Below the pieces are notes generated by a model. It had not been told where the DNA came from and did no database searches. It worked only from the letters and a program-made list of their open reading frames with translations. The position numbers and the translations under genes are program-made. A DNA stretch of 64,000 nt. It comes from Caldicellulosiruptor naganoensis. GTDB lineage: Bacteria > Bacillota > Thermoanaerobacteria > Caldicellulosiruptorales > Caldicellulosiruptoraceae. The stretch lies in assembly GCF_026914285.1 (NCBI RefSeq), contig NZ_CP113864.1, positions 533,501 to 597,500 on the forward strand, read 5' to 3'. Positions 44,387 to 54,875 of the stretch are shown in pieces. The stretch's first letter is position 1; every line of letters starts with the position of its first letter.

Positions 44387-45634
44387 ATGCAAAGTAAAAG
44401 TATAACAAAGTTTTTAATAGGCTGTCTTGTAATCGCCTTTGCATTTTACATAGTCTTTTTTGGTTTGAATATTGGCACTGCAAGTATTCCTTCTGTGAAA
44501 GATGTTATCAGGTACGGGCTTGACTTGAAAGGCGGCGTGTATATTGTGTATGAAGCAGCAAAGGAAAATCCAACAAAAAGAGAAATGGAATCAGCTTTGC
44601 AGCTAATTCGTACAAGGCTTGATATGAGAAACTTCTATGACGCAACTGCAACACTTCAGGGTGCAAAAAGGATTAGAGTTGAAATTCCGGGTGTAAAAGA
44701 TCCCGATGAGGCCATTCAGTATATTGGAAGAACAGCCTTAATAGAATTTAAAGGACCGTCAGGGGATTTGATAGTTTCGGGAAGGAATGTAGTTGATGCA
44801 TATGCTCAGCAAACACCGTCTGGTTATGTTGTTGCACTAAAATTTGACAAGGAAGGTACAAAGAAGTTTGCAGAAGGTACAAGAAAGTATTTAGGTCAAA
44901 ATATTGGAATTTATCTTGACGGGAAGCTTATTTCAAATCCGGTTGTAAGAGCAGAAATAGACAATGGCGAAGCTATAATTGAAGGTATGAAAGACTTGGA
45001 AGAGGCAAAAACACTTGCACAGCAAATTAAAGCAGGTGCACTGCCATTTGCTTTAAATGTTATTGAGAGCAGGGCTATTGGTCCATCTTTGGGCAATGAA
45101 GCACTAAAGACAACTATAAAAGCAGGTATAATTGGTATAGTCCTGGTATTTTTGTTTATGATAATCTTCTATAGACTGCCAGGGTTTATTGCAGATATAG
45201 CTTTGGTAGCATATATTGTCATCCTTGTTGCAATAGTAGGGTATGCAAAGATAACACTTACCCTCCCTGGTATTGCAGGTATAATCCTTTCTGCTGGTAT
45301 GGCGGTTGATGCTAACATCTTGATATTTGCAAGAATGAAAGAAGAACTCAGAGCTGGCAAAACACTAAAGGCTGCAATGGATGCAGGTTTCAGACGTGCA
45401 CTTAATGCTGTCATTGACGCAAACGTGACAACAATAATAGCAGGAATTGTTCTTTTGTTCTTAGGGACAGGGCCAATCAAAGGTTTTGCTTGGACACTTA
45501 CAATAGGTATTGTGGTTTCATTCTTTACTGCAATTACTGTTACACGGTTCTTGCTTGTGTCTATTATAAACACAGGGCTTTTCAAAGATATAAGATGGTA
45601 TGGCGGTAAAAAAACCAGGGAGGTGCAGGCATAA
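44387..45634 (+). CDS. secD: protein translocase subunit SecD
   Basis: 415 residues. N-terminal membrane helix, then the P1 region starting IRYGLDLKGGVYIVYE, and a C-terminal block of five helices with GIAGIILSAGMAVDANILIFARMKEEL, here cited in parts: AGMAVDANI and RMKEEL. It assists the late steps of Sec export using the proton or sodium gradient. It overlaps secF by one base (TAATG). Confidence 0.96.
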   Translation: MQSKSITKFLIGCLVIAFAFYIVFFGLNIGTASIPSVKDVIRYGLDLKGGVYIVYEAAKENPTKREMESALQLIRTRLDMRNFYDATATLQGAKRIRVEIPGVKDPDEAIQYIGRTALIEFKGPSGDLIVSGRNVVDAYAQQTPSGYVVALKFDKEGTKKFAEGTRKYLGQNIGIYLDGKLISNPVVRAEIDNGEAIIEGMKDLEEAKTLAQQIKAGALPFALNVIESRAIGPSLGNEALKTTIKAGIIGIVLVFLFMIIFYRLPGFIADIALVAYIVILVAIVGYAKITLTLPGIAGIILSAGMAVDANILIFARMKEELRAGKTLKAAMDAGFRRALNAVIDANVTTIIAGIVLLFLGTGPIKGFAWTLTIGIVVSFFTAITVTRFLLVSIINTGLFKDIRWYGGKKTREVQA

Positions 45635-46563
45635 TGACAAACATTGATTTTATGGGCAAGAGGAAGTATTTCTATATTCTGTCAATCTTGGTGATGGTAA
45701 TAGGCCTTGTTTCATATATAATTCAAGGATTCAACTACGACATAGATTTTACAGGTGGAACTGTATTGGAAATAAACCTTCACAAAGTACCAAGTGCTTC
45801 TGAGATTGCTGAGTTAGAAAGGTTGACAAAGCAAATTACAGGGACTCAGACACCTATTGTTAGAAAAATTGAAGATGGCAGAAAGATTATGATAAATGCA
45901 CATGAGGTGCACGGAAAAAAGAGAACAGAACTTTCAAAAGAAACACGCGACAAGCTTTTCAACGCAATTGCAAAAAAGTATAATCTTAAAAAGGAAGACT
46001 TAATTTCATACCAAAATGTTGGAGCTGTGGTATCATCTGAGCTAAAATCACAAGCTGTTTGGGCTGTTATAATAGCATCAATCCTGATGTTAATCTATAT
46101 TGCGATAAGGTTTGAATTTAAATTTGGCACAACTGCAGTTATAGCACTTTTGCATGACCTTTTGATAATGCTAACTGTCTACACATTGTTTAAAATACCT
46201 CTAAACTCTACATTCATTGCAGCAATGCTCACAGTCCTTGGTTATTCAATAAACGATACAATTGTTGTGTTTGACAGAATAAGAGAAAATAGAAGAATTC
46301 AGAGCAAGATGGACCTCAAAGACCTTGTAAATCTTAGCATGAACCAGACAATAGGAAGGTCACTTTCAACTGCTGCAACTGTTGTAATTGTATTGTTTGT
46401 CCTGTACCTGATGGGTGTTCAATCAATAAAAGAGTTTGCTCTGCCACTGTTGATAGGTGTTACTTCTGGTACCTATTCCTCAATATTTATAGCAACTGCG
46501 CTGTGGTTTGATTGGGAAAGCAGCACAAGGAAGAAACTTCAGACAAAACCGAAGAGAGTTTAA
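45634..46563 (+). CDS. secF: protein translocase subunit SecF
   Basis: 309 residues. N-terminal helix, then YDIDFTGGTVLEI (the SecF GG motif), and a membrane block with GYSINDTIVVFDRIREN and STAATVVIVLFVLYL. The start overlaps the secD stop, consistent with a coupled pair forming the SecDF complex. Confidence 0.96.
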   Translation: MTNIDFMGKRKYFYILSILVMVIGLVSYIIQGFNYDIDFTGGTVLEINLHKVPSASEIAELERLTKQITGTQTPIVRKIEDGRKIMINAHEVHGKKRTELSKETRDKLFNAIAKKYNLKKEDLISYQNVGAVVSSELKSQAVWAVIIASILMLIYIAIRFEFKFGTTAVIALLHDLLIMLTVYTLFKIPLNSTFIAAMLTVLGYSINDTIVVFDRIRENRRIQSKMDLKDLVNLSMNQTIGRSLSTAATVVIVLFVLYLMGVQSIKEFALPLLIGVTSGTYSSIFIATALWFDWESSTRKKLQTKPKRV

Positions 46564-46593
46564 AAATTTTGGATGAGGTTTTTTCATAGTTTT

Positions 46594-46634
46594 AAAAAAG
46601 CTCTTGCGAAAGTCTCTTTCGTAAGGGCTTTTTT
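46594..46634 (+). terminator. terminator after secF
   Basis: AAAAAAGC (46594-46601) and an inner CGAAAG/CTTTCG stem pair with GGGCTTTTTT at the right side, giving a long hairpin with a T tail. Confidence 0.85.
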
Positions 46635-46673
46635 AAAATGCCTTTTATTTTTACCTTTTGGAGGAATCTTTAT

Positions 46674-48341
46674 ATGAGAAAAAGACCAGAACACATAATA
46701 AGAATTATCCCCCTTGGAGGCTTGAACGAAATTGGCAAAAACATGACAGTAGTTGAAGTAGATGATGAGATTGTTGTAATTGACTGTGGTCTTGCCTTTC
46801 CAGAAGATGAAATGCTGGGTATTGACCTTGTCATACCTGATGTGTCGTATTTAGTAAAGAATAAGGAAAAGGTAAGAGCATTGATACTTACACATGGGCA
46901 TGAAGACCATATTGGTGCAATTCCGTATGTTTTGAGAGATTTAAACATTCCTATTTATGGTACAAAACTTACACTTGGGCTTGTTGAGATAAAGCTTATG
47001 GAGTTTGGGATAGACCTAAACTCTGTCAAGCTCTTTACTGTCAAAGCGGGCGATGTAATTAGCTTTAATAATATGCGAGTGGAGTTTATCCGAACAACAC
47101 ACTCTATTGCAGACTCTGTTGCAATTGCTATACACACGCCACTGGGGGCTATTGTTCACACAGGCGATTTTAAAGTCGACTTTACACCAATTGAAGGTGA
47201 GCCGATTGACCTGATTAGATTTGCAGAGCTTGGCAAGCAAGGTGTTTTAGCACTTTTGTGCGACTCAACAAACGCTGAGCGCCCTGGATTTACTTTGTCT
47301 GAAAAAACTGTTGGTGCAACCTTCGACAGGATATTTTCTCAAGCTCAGGGAAGAGTTATTGTTGCAACATTTTCATCACACATTCACAGAGTCCAGCAGG
47401 TGATAAACTCTGCAGAAAAACAAGGTAGAAAGATTTGTGTTCTGGGAAGAAGCATGGTAAATGTTGTTAACAAGGCGCTTGAGCTTGGATATTTGAAGAT
47501 GCCAGATGGAATGCTGATTGATGTTGATGAACTTGAAAACTATCCCCCAAATAAAATAGTGCTTATTACAACAGGAAGCCAGGGCGAGCCAATGTCGGCT
47601 CTTTCGCGCATGGCTTCTGCAGAGTATAAAAAAGTAGGTATTATACCAGGTGACGTTGTGATAATCTCAGCTGCGCCAATTCCTGGAAATGAAAAGTTTG
47701 TCAACAGGGTAATAAACGACCTTTTTAGACAGGGGGCACAGGTGATTTACGAAGACATTGATGATATCCACGTGTCAGGTCATGCATGTCAAGAGGAGAT
47801 AAAGCTTATACACAATCTCACACGGCCAAAATACAGTGTGCCTGTGCATGGGGAGTTTAAACACTTAATCCACCATGCTAAACTTGCAATGGAACTTGGT
47901 GAAAAGAATGTATTTATTCTGGAAAATGGCAAAGTGCTTGAGATAACAAAAGACTCTGCAAAGGTTGTTGGCAGCGTTCAAGCAGGCAATGTGCTTGTTG
48001 ATGGGCTTGGTGTTGGTGATGTTGGAAATGTTGTACTACGTGACAGACGTCATCTTGCTCAAGATGGACTTTTTATTGTGGTTCTCACAATTGATTCATC
48101 AACAAGAGATGTAATTGCTGGGCCAGAGATAATCTCAAGAGGGTTTATCTATATAAAAGAAGCTGAGCCACTAATTGAAGAGGCAAAAAAGGTGATAAAG
48201 GATGTTTTGTATTTCTGTAGAAAAAATGATATTACAGAGCCAAATGCTATAAAGGTTATATTAAAAGATAATCTAAAGAATTTCTTGTTTGAAAGGACAC
48301 GCAGAAATCCCATGATAATTCCTATAATAACCGAGATTTAA
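46674..48341 (+). CDS. rnj: ribonuclease J
   Basis: 555 residues from ATG 46674; GGAGG at 46660-46664 is 9 bases upstream, whereas the frame could extend to 46638 without one. Metallo-beta-lactamase motifs LTHGHEDHIGA, HSIADSVAI and HTGDFKVD, the beta-CASP motif region (ATFSSHIHRVQQV, TTGSQGEPMSAL) and HVSGHACQEE define RNase J. The enzyme degrades and matures RNA as endo- and 5'-exonuclease. Confidence 0.95.
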   Translation: MRKRPEHIIRIIPLGGLNEIGKNMTVVEVDDEIVVIDCGLAFPEDEMLGIDLVIPDVSYLVKNKEKVRALILTHGHEDHIGAIPYVLRDLNIPIYGTKLTLGLVEIKLMEFGIDLNSVKLFTVKAGDVISFNNMRVEFIRTTHSIADSVAIAIHTPLGAIVHTGDFKVDFTPIEGEPIDLIRFAELGKQGVLALLCDSTNAERPGFTLSEKTVGATFDRIFSQAQGRVIVATFSSHIHRVQQVINSAEKQGRKICVLGRSMVNVVNKALELGYLKMPDGMLIDVDELENYPPNKIVLITTGSQGEPMSALSRMASAEYKKVGIIPGDVVIISAAPIPGNEKFVNRVINDLFRQGAQVIYEDIDDIHVSGHACQEEIKLIHNLTRPKYSVPVHGEFKHLIHHAKLAMELGEKNVFILENGKVLEITKDSAKVVGSVQAGNVLVDGLGVGDVGNVVLRDRRHLAQDGLFIVVLTIDSSTRDVIAGPEIISRGFIYIKEAEPLIEEAKKVIKDVLYFCRKNDITEPNAIKVILKDNLKNFLFERTRRNPMIIPIITEI

Positions 48342-48393
48342 CTATGCAAGCTGCTTTTGCATATAATGATAAAAGACAAGGTTTTTTAAAAAA

Positions 48394-48630
48394 GTGATAG
48401 AGATGTTCAAGTCGTCTGATCTGAGAGAAAAAGATGTGATAAATATATCAGACGGTAAAAAGCTTGGAAAGGTTTGTGATTTAGATGTGGATGTTAAAAC
48501 AGGCAAAGTTGACGCTATTGTTGTCCCTGCACCTTTTTCTGTAGGAAGTATCTTTTCAAAGGAAAAAGACTATGTAATTCCATGGGATATAAAAAAGATT
48601 GGTGAAGATGTGATTCTGGTTGAGATATAA
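48394..48630 (+). CDS. YlmC/YmxH-family PRC-barrel protein
   Basis: 78 residues. SDLREKDVINISDGKKLG and DVDVKTGKVDAIVVP are typical of the small PRC-barrel YlmC/YmxH proteins found in sporulating clostridia and bacilli; the role is not established. GTG 48394 or ATG 48403 could be the start; neither has a strong ribosome site. A terminator follows five bases after the stop. Confidence 0.8.
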   Translation: MIEMFKSSDLREKDVINISDGKKLGKVCDLDVDVKTGKVDAIVVPAPFSVGSIFSKEKDYVIPWDIKKIGEDVILVEI

Positions 48631-48634
48631 AAAA

Positions 48635-48673
48635 GGGCTGCCTGTGGTAAAAAGTAGCAGCCCTGTTATTTTA
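48635..48673. terminator. bidirectional terminator between ylmC-like and nitrilase genes
   Basis: GGGCTGC (48635-48641) pairs with GCAGCCC (48657-48663). A-rich sequence precedes and T-rich follows, so it can serve both converging genes. Confidence 0.75.
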
Positions 48674-48692
48674 ATTAATGAGTTCAATTGTC

Positions 48693-49409
48693 TCAAATCT
48701 CAACTGTCAATAGATACTCACCTGCTTCATCTGCTTCGCACACCACGCAGCCATCGCTGTCTACAATTAAGCTGTGTCCAAGGCTTATCATATTTAAATG
48801 AGGTCCTACTGCATTTGCTAAAAACACAAAGTAACCATTTTCTACAGCTCTTGTTATAGGAATGCTTCTGTTTTTGTCAATCTTCCACCTTGCCTCTTTT
48901 GGGTTGTAAAAATGTGCAGCTAAAATGAACACACCACAGCAACCACCTTCTTTGTATTTTTTGAATATCTCATAGAAGTTTTGGTCTCTACAGATTGCAA
49001 TGCCAAATCTTTTCTGTTTATATTCAAACGAAAGAGTTTCTTCGCCTTGCGAAAATATCTTCTTTTCAAGCTCAGTTGGATGAATCTTATCATATTTTAA
49101 ACTTTCACCTGTTGGGAAGATTACTGTTGCTCTGTTTAAAAGCCTTTCTTCTTGCCTAAAAGGATGACCTATTATACTGCAGATAGAATATTCTTTGCAC
49201 TTTTTTGATATTTGTTCTAAAAAATCCGAAATTATATGATTCAAATTTTGAGATTGCAAAAGTTCAATGTTATAACCTGTCAGCGCCATCTCAGGAAAAC
49301 ACACCAAATCCACTTGTTCACTTTTTGCTTTGTCCAAAAAATAAAGTATTTTATAGAAGTTTCTTTCCAATAAATCACAAATTTTCATCTGAACAACTCC
49401 AATTTTCAA
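48693..49409 (-). CDS. carbon-nitrogen hydrolase (nitrilase superfamily)
   Basis: 238 residues. The Glu-Lys-Cys triad is seen in CFPEMALTGYN, YDKIHPTELEK and IAICRDQNFYEIF. TTG 49409 is the start; AAGGAG sits about 10 bases upstream on the minus strand. It hydrolyses a C-N bond in an amide such as an omega-amidase or carbamoyl substrate; the exact one is unknown. It faces away from murA and is the only core gene on the minus strand here. Confidence 0.88.
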   Translation of the reverse strand: MKIGVVQMKICDLLERNFYKILYFLDKAKSEQVDLVCFPEMALTGYNIELLQSQNLNHIISDFLEQISKKCKEYSICSIIGHPFRQEERLLNRATVIFPTGESLKYDKIHPTELEKKIFSQGEETLSFEYKQKRFGIAICRDQNFYEIFKKYKEGGCCGVFILAAHFYNPKEARWKIDKNRSIPITRAVENGYFVFLANAVGPHLNMISLGHSLIVDSDGCVVCEADEAGEYLLTVEI

Positions 49410-49569
49410 GTTCTATCATCTCCTTAATATTTTTTAAAAGACCAGCCACCAATTTCTATTTTGACTTTATGATATCATTTTTTCAACAGAAGAATCTATT
49501 GTCCATTTTAAACAACTGCCAAGTTGCTCAAAAAAGAATATTCTTCTTTTCATATTTCGCTACAATAGA

Positions 49570-49575
49570 TATAAT
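49570..49575 (+). promoter_or_regulatory. -10 element upstream of murA
   Basis: TATAAT, preceded by a T-rich area with no good -35. GAGAGAGGGTG then precedes TTG 49627. The 49410-49626 gap is the divergent control region of the nitrilase and murA genes. Confidence 0.45.
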
Positions 49576-49626
49576 ATAAAAGAATGGGAATAGTGAAAAG
49601 CCTTTTTAGAGAGAGGGTGCAAGAAC

Positions 49627-50886
49627 TTGAAACCAGATCATGAAAAACTAATCATTGAAGGTGGAAATCCCCTTTTTGGAGAGGTTCAAATAAATGGTGC
49701 AAAAAATGCGGCAGTTGCTGTGATTCCTGCTGCCCTGATGGCAGGGGGAGAGAGTATAATTGAAAATCTCCCGCTGATTGAAGATGTGTTTGCTATGGAT
49801 GACATCTTACTTAGACTTGGAGCAAAGATTGAGTATGACAATCATTCATTGAAGATAGATGCAAGCAATTTGCATAGCTTTGTAGCACCATATGAAAGTG
49901 TTCGTAAAATAAGAGCTTCGTACTACTTGATTGGAGCGCTTCTTACCCGTTTTGGCAAGGCAGAGGTTGCAATGCCGGGCGGGTGCAATTTTGGTGCCCG
50001 TCCAATTGATCAGCATATAAAAGGTTTTAGAGCGCTTGGTGCTGATGTTAAAATTGAAAATGGTATGATAAAGGCATATGCGGAAGAACTTGTCGGCACT
50101 AAAATCTATTTAGACGTTGTGTCTGTTGGTGCCACAATTAATCTCATGCTTGCAGCTGTGAAGGCAAAGGGTACCACAATAATAGAAAACGCAGCAAAAG
50201 AGCCTCATGTTGTTGATGTTGCTAATTTCCTGAATGCCATGGGTGCAAAGATTAAAGGAGCAGGAACTGACGTTATCAGGATTGAAGGTGTAAGAGAGCT
50301 TCATCCTGCAAGGTACGCAATCATTCCTGATCAGATAGAAGCTGGTACATATATGATAGCTGCGTGCGCAACAAAGGGACACATTAGAGTAAAAAACATA
50401 ATCCCAAAACATTTAGAATCCCTGACTGCAAAGCTGCTTGAGATGGGTGCTGAGGTAAATGTATATGAAGACAGTATTGAGGTGAGATGCAAAGAAAGGC
50501 TGAGAGCCTCAAGTATAAAGACGATGCCATACCCTGGGTTTCCGACTGACCTTCAGCCCCAGATGACAGTGCTTTTGAGCCTTTGCAGTGGAACAAGCGT
50601 TGTCACAGAAGGTGTGTGGGAAAACAGGTATCAGTATGTAGATGAGCTGAAAAAGATGGGGGCAAATATCAAAGTGGAAGGAAGAGTGGCGATAGTTGAA
50701 GGTGTTGAGAGTTTACAGGGAGCAGAGGTTTCAGCAGTTGACCTTCGAGCTGGTGCTGCTTTGATTGTTGCGGGGCTTGCTGCAAAAGGAAAGACAATAA
50801 TATACAATACAAAAAATATTGACAGGGGCTATGAGAGTATAGATTATAAATTAAAACTTTTGGGTGCAAAAGTTTCGAGAGTTTAA
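49627..50886 (+). CDS. murA: UDP-N-acetylglucosamine 1-carboxyvinyltransferase
   Basis: 419 residues. Lys26-Asn27 in INGAKNAAV and active-site Cys120 in [16 protein letters not shown] match MurA; the Cys form is fosfomycin-sensitive. It also has FPTDLQPQ and the closing [15 protein letters not shown]. First committed step of peptidoglycan precursor synthesis. TTG start. An MBL gene follows 21 bases later. Confidence 0.96.
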   Translation: MKPDHEKLIIEGGNPLFGEVQINGAKNAAVAVIPAALMAGGESIIENLPLIEDVFAMDDILLRLGAKIEYDNHSLKIDASNLHSFVAPYESVRKIRASYYLIGALLTRFGKAEVAMPGGCNFGARPIDQHIKGFRALGADVKIENGMIKAYAEELVGTKIYLDVVSVGATINLMLAAVKAKGTTIIENAAKEPHVVDVANFLNAMGAKIKGAGTDVIRIEGVRELHPARYAIIPDQIEAGTYMIAACATKGHIRVKNIIPKHLESLTAKLLEMGAEVNVYEDSIEVRCKERLRASSIKTMPYPGFPTDLQPQMTVLLSLCSGTSVVTEGVWENRYQYVDELKKMGANIKVEGRVAIVEGVESLQGAEVSAVDLRAGAALIVAGLAAKGKTIIYNTKNIDRGYESIDYKLKLLGAKVSRV

Positions 50887-50907
50887 AACAAAAGGGGAAA
50901 GACCATA

Positions 50908-51705
50908 ATGTCTTATGAAATAATCTTTTGTCCGCTTTATAGTGGTAGCAGTGGCAATGTAATCTTAATTTCATACAAAGATACCACAATCTTGGTGGAT
51001 GCGGGTGTGAGTTTTAGAAAGCTAACATGCGCTTTGAATAAAATTGGCTTTAACAAGAAAATTGATGCCATTTTATTATCCCACGACCATTCTGACCATG
51101 TTAAATGTGCAGGAGTGTATTTTAGAAAACTGAATGTACCAATTATAACAAACTACAGAACCTGGGAAGCTATAAAAAATTCCATTGGCAAGGTTGACGA
51201 AAGAAATGTACATTTGATTGAGACAGGTACAAGTTTTTCAATTGGGAACATTGGCATTGACACATTTTCAATTCCACACGATGCAAAAGACCCGATGGGC
51301 TTTTGTTTTTATGTTGGCAACAAAAAAATTTCAATCTCAACCGATTTGGGGCATGTAAACGAAAAGGTTGCTCAAAAGATTGATTTTTCTGATATTATCC
51401 TGCTTGAGGCAAACCACGATATTGAGATGCTATTGACTGGTCCTTACCCTTATTACTTAAAGCAAAGGATAAAAAGCGATATTGGACATTTGTCAAATGA
51501 GCAGGCAGCACAGATGATTTTAAAACTAAATCTTGAGAGGACAAAGAGGATTTACTTGGGGCACCTGAGTGAGGAGAACAATCACCCTGATGTTGCTCTG
51601 ATGACTGTAAAATCCATTTTAAAAGAAAAGGGTGTGTTTGAAAGTTTTGATTTTAGCTTAGATGTAGCACAAAGATATCAACCATCTTTGTGCTCTGTAT
51701 TATAG
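50908..51705 (+). CDS. MBL-fold metallo-hydrolase, YycJ/WalJ type
   Basis: 265 residues. CPLYSGSSGNVILI at the start and LLSHDHSDHVKCA carry the metal-binding HxHxDH motif, with SIPHDAKDPMGFCF and LSTDLGHV-type strands later (ISISTDLGHVNE). WalJ/YycJ proteins are putative 5'-3' exonucleases linked to cell-wall and DNA control in Firmicutes. ATG 50908 follows AAAGGGGAAAG. Confidence 0.85.
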   Translation: MSYEIIFCPLYSGSSGNVILISYKDTTILVDAGVSFRKLTCALNKIGFNKKIDAILLSHDHSDHVKCAGVYFRKLNVPIITNYRTWEAIKNSIGKVDERNVHLIETGTSFSIGNIGIDTFSIPHDAKDPMGFCFYVGNKKISISTDLGHVNEKVAQKIDFSDIILLEANHDIEMLLTGPYPYYLKQRIKSDIGHLSNEQAAQMILKLNLERTKRIYLGHLSEENNHPDVALMTVKSILKEKGVFESFDFSLDVAQRYQPSLCSVL

Positions 51706-51741
51706 AAAATGTACCAGTAAAGTCTTTAAATAGGAGGAGAG

Positions 51742-52194
51742 ATGAAGTTGAAATTAGCAATAGGTGCTGACCATGCAGGTTTTAGATTAAAAGAGGCTGT
51801 AAAGAAGCATCTTGACAAAAGAGGAATTGAGTACAAAGATTTTGGCACATATTCAGAAGAGTCCTGTGACTATCCAGACATTGCGAGGGATGTGGCGGTT
51901 GCAGTGAAAAACGGTGAGTTTGACTTTGGGATTTTAATCTGTGGCACAGGAATAGGTATTTCTATTGCTGCAAATAAAATAAAAGGCATCAGAGCTGCCC
52001 TTTGTCATGATACATTTTCAGCAAAGGCAGCCCGCGCGCATAACAATGCAAACATCCTTGCAATGGGTGCAAGGGTTATTGGAGAAGGACTTGCATGCGA
52101 AATCGTAGATAGTTTTTTGTCAGCCCAATTTGAAGGTGGAAGGCACCAAAGAAGAGTGGACAAGATACATGAGATTGAAGATATGCAGGATTAA
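51742..52194 (+). CDS. rpiB: ribose 5-phosphate isomerase B
   Basis: 150 residues. IGADHAGFRLKE at the start, ILICGTGIGISIAANK and LCHDTFSAKAARAHNNANI are the RpiB substrate and catalytic loops. Converts ribose-5-P and ribulose-5-P in the pentose phosphate pathway. AGGAGGAG precedes ATG 51742. Followed 42 bases later by upp. Confidence 0.96.
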   Translation: MKLKLAIGADHAGFRLKEAVKKHLDKRGIEYKDFGTYSEESCDYPDIARDVAVAVKNGEFDFGILICGTGIGISIAANKIKGIRAALCHDTFSAKAARAHNNANILAMGARVIGEGLACEIVDSFLSAQFEGGRHQRRVDKIHEIEDMQD

Positions 52195-52236
52195 ATAACA
52201 ATATTGTGTAGAATTTATAGAAAGGAGAAGGGGTTA

Positions 52237-52878
52237 ATGATTGAGTACAAGAAAAATGTATATGTGTTTGACCATCCATTGATTCAGCACAAACTTACAC
52301 TGATTCGTGACAAAAACACAGGTAGCAAGGAGTTCAGAGAGCTTGTTGAAGAGATAGCGATGCTAATGGCATATGAAGTGACGAGGAACCTTCCACTAAA
52401 AGAGGTTGAGATTGAGACACCTGTTGGAATTGCTAAATGCAAAGTAATCTCAGGAAGAAAGCTTGCAATTGTCCCAATTTTGAGAGCTGGGCTTGGCATG
52501 GTTGACGGGCTTTTGAGACTCATTCCTGCAGCAAAAGTGGGTCATATTGGGCTTTACAGAGACCCACAGACTCTAAAGCCTGTGGAGTACTATTGCAAGC
52601 TTCCTCAAGATGTGCATGAAAGAGATATAATTGTACTTGACCCAATGCTTGCAACAGGCGGTTCAGCATCTGCTGCATTTGACTACATTAAAAAATACAA
52701 TCCACAGAGCCTGAAACTTATGTGCCTGATTGCAGCACCAGAGGGGATTGAAAGGTTGACAACTGACCATCCTGATGTTGAAGTGTACTGTGCAGCAGTT
52801 GATGAGAAACTAAACGACCATGGATATATTGTACCAGGGCTTGGAGATGCAGGGGATAGGCTCTTTGGTACAAAATAA
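52237..52878 (+). CDS. upp: uracil phosphoribosyltransferase
   Basis: 213 residues from ATG 52237; AAAGGAGAAGGGG lies upstream, while the frame could extend to 52204 without a site. [46 protein letters not shown] and [12 protein letters not shown] are the Upp PRPP and uracil loops. Salvages uracil to UMP. Confidence 0.97.
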   Translation: MIEYKKNVYVFDHPLIQHKLTLIRDKNTGSKEFRELVEEIAMLMAYEVTRNLPLKEVEIETPVGIAKCKVISGRKLAIVPILRAGLGMVDGLLRLIPAAKVGHIGLYRDPQTLKPVEYYCKLPQDVHERDIIVLDPMLATGGSASAAFDYIKKYNPQSLKLMCLIAAPEGIERLTTDHPDVEVYCAAVDEKLNDHGYIVPGLGDAGDRLFGTK

Positions 52879-52903
52879 AGAGAAAAAATTTGGAGGAAGT
52901 CCA

Positions 52904-53359
52904 ATGAGACCTACTTGGGATGAGTACTTTATGCAGATTGTTGACATTGTAAAGGAAAGGTCAACGTGTTTGAGGCGAAAAGTGGGAGCACTAATTGTTA
53001 AGGACAAGAGGATTTTAGCAACAGGCTACAACGGTGCACCAAGTAATCTGCCTCACTGTGAAGAAGTAGGTTGCTTAAGAGAAAAGCTTAATGTCCCATC
53101 AGGGCAAAGACATGAGCTTTGCAGAGGACTTCATGCTGAACAAAATGTGATAATCCAAGCAGCTAAAATGGGCGTAAATATCGACGGCAGCGTTATTTAC
53201 ACAACAACCTATCCATGTGTGATTTGTGCTAAAATGATAGTGAATGCTGGTATCAAAAAGGTGATTTACAAAGGCTCATATCCAGATGAGATGAGCCAAA
53301 AGATATTTGAAGAAGCTGGTATAGAAGTTGTAAAATTTGAGGAAAATGAAAAAAGGTGA
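52904..53359 (+). CDS. deoxycytidylate (dCMP) deaminase family protein
   Basis: 151 residues from ATG 52904, with TTGGAGGAAG upstream; 52820 would start inside upp. Zn motifs HAEQNVI and CVICAKM of the deaminase fold, plus TGYNGAPSN and CRGLHAEQN. It deaminates dCMP to dUMP or has a ComEB-like role. Grouped with upp, so pyrimidine salvage is the likely setting. Confidence 0.92.
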   Translation: MRPTWDEYFMQIVDIVKERSTCLRRKVGALIVKDKRILATGYNGAPSNLPHCEEVGCLREKLNVPSGQRHELCRGLHAEQNVIIQAAKMGVNIDGSVIYTTTYPCVICAKMIVNAGIKKVIYKGSYPDEMSQKIFEEAGIEVVKFEENEKR

Positions 53360-53365
53360 TGGAAA

Positions 53366-54757
53366 ATGAGCAAGAAAAGTACGTTTATAATTTTAGCTGC
53401 TGGCGAAGGAAAGAGGATGAAATCTAAATATTCCAAGGTTGTCCAAAAGATTATGGGAAAGCCTATGATACTTTATATAATAGACGAGATTGAGAAAAAC
53501 TTTGAAGATGGTAGGATTGTGGTTGTTGTAGGAAACAAAAGAGAGGATGTCTATAAAGTTTTAGAAGGAAGGAATGTAAGATTTGCATATCAAGAAAAAC
53601 AGCTTGGCACAGCACATGCTGTTATGTGTGCAATGAGCAAAGTTTCAGATGATTCAGAGGATATTTTTGTACTGTACGGTGATGTACCTTTTATAAAGGC
53701 TGATACTTTAAAAAAGCTTTCTCAAAAGAGAAAAGAAGAAGCTGCAGCGCTTTGTCTTCTGACAGCTATTTTTGAAAATCCATACGGTTATGGTAGGATA
53801 ATTGCAGATGAAAACGGCAATGTAATAAAGATTGTTGAGGAGAGGGATGCAACTGAAGAACAAAGAAAAATAAAAGAGATAAACCCAGGCTTTTATTGTT
53901 TTGAAAAACAAGAGCTTGTAAATGTTTTGAGCAAGATTGACAACAAAAATAGCCAGAACGAGTATTATCTAACAGATGCTATTGAGATACTAAACAGAAG
54001 TGGCAAAAAGGTTGTAAAAGTAACTGTAGAAGACAATTTTGAGGTTATGGGAATTAACTCAAGGTATGAGCTTTTTGTTGCTGAGCAGGAGTTGAAACTT
54101 AGGATAAATAAAGAACATCTCTCAAGAGGTGTGCAAATAATAGACATATACAGTACCTATATTCATCCAGATGCCCAAATTGGAAAGGATACAGTAATTT
54201 ATCCGGGTACATTTATACTTGGCAAAACTTCAATTGGGGAGGACTGTGTAATTGGTCCACAGTCTTACATTGTAGACTCAAAAATAGGAAATAACTGTCA
54301 TATCCAGTTTTCTGTGATAGAAAGTTCTGAAATAAAGGATAATGTCAAGATAGGACCATATGCGCACCTGAGACCAAACAACCTTTTAGAAGAAGGAGTA
54401 AAGATTGGAAATTTTGTTGAAGTCAAAAACTCTAAGCTTGGGAAGAACACAAAGTCAGCCCATCTTACATACATTGGGGATGCTGATATTGGCGAGAATG
54501 TGAATTTAGGCTGTGGAACAATCTTTGTAAACTATGATGGGTATAAAAAGCACAGAACAGTTGTTGAGAACAATGCATTTATAGGCTGCAATTCTAATCT
54601 CATTGCGCCAGTTAAAATTGGAGAAAATGCCTACATTGCAGCAGGTTCTACTATAACAGAGGATGTACCAGCTGGTGCGCTTGCAATTGCGAGAGAGAGG
54701 CAAACAAACAAAGAGGGCTGGGTACTGAAGAGAAAACAGAAGTATGAGAACAAATAA
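53366..54757 (+). CDS. glmU: bifunctional N-acetylglucosamine-1-phosphate uridyltransferase/acetyltransferase
   Basis: 463 residues. Nucleotidyl part: LAAGEGKRMKSKYSKVV, QLGTAHAVMCA and YGDVPFIK. C-terminal left-handed beta-helix: GPYAHLRPNN, NFVEVKNSKLG, THLTYIGD-type motif (AHLTYIGDADIG) and GAGTIFVNYDG-like CGTIFVNYDG. Makes UDP-GlcNAc for the cell wall. It starts six bases after the deaminase stop. Confidence 0.96.
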   Translation: MSKKSTFIILAAGEGKRMKSKYSKVVQKIMGKPMILYIIDEIEKNFEDGRIVVVVGNKREDVYKVLEGRNVRFAYQEKQLGTAHAVMCAMSKVSDDSEDIFVLYGDVPFIKADTLKKLSQKRKEEAAALCLLTAIFENPYGYGRIIADENGNVIKIVEERDATEEQRKIKEINPGFYCFEKQELVNVLSKIDNKNSQNEYYLTDAIEILNRSGKKVVKVTVEDNFEVMGINSRYELFVAEQELKLRINKEHLSRGVQIIDIYSTYIHPDAQIGKDTVIYPGTFILGKTSIGEDCVIGPQSYIVDSKIGNNCHIQFSVIESSEIKDNVKIGPYAHLRPNNLLEEGVKIGNFVEVKNSKLGKNTKSAHLTYIGDADIGENVNLGCGTIFVNYDGYKKHRTVVENNAFIGCNSNLIAPVKIGENAYIAAGSTITEDVPAGALAIARERQTNKEGWVLKRKQKYENK

Positions 54758-54813
54758 TTTTTTAACAGTGAGAAAGTGTTTAAAAATATTAAAGATAAGC
54801 TATATTTTTGTGT

Positions 54814-54819
54814 TATAAT
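54814..54819 (+). promoter_or_regulatory. -10 element upstream of prs
   Basis: TATAAT after TGT; no clear -35 is seen. A GGGGGT site precedes GTG 54876. Confidence 0.4.
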
Positions 54820-54875
54820 ATAGATTGTGCATGAAAGATTTTTTAAACTCACTTTTGTGCTGGGGGTAAAAAAAA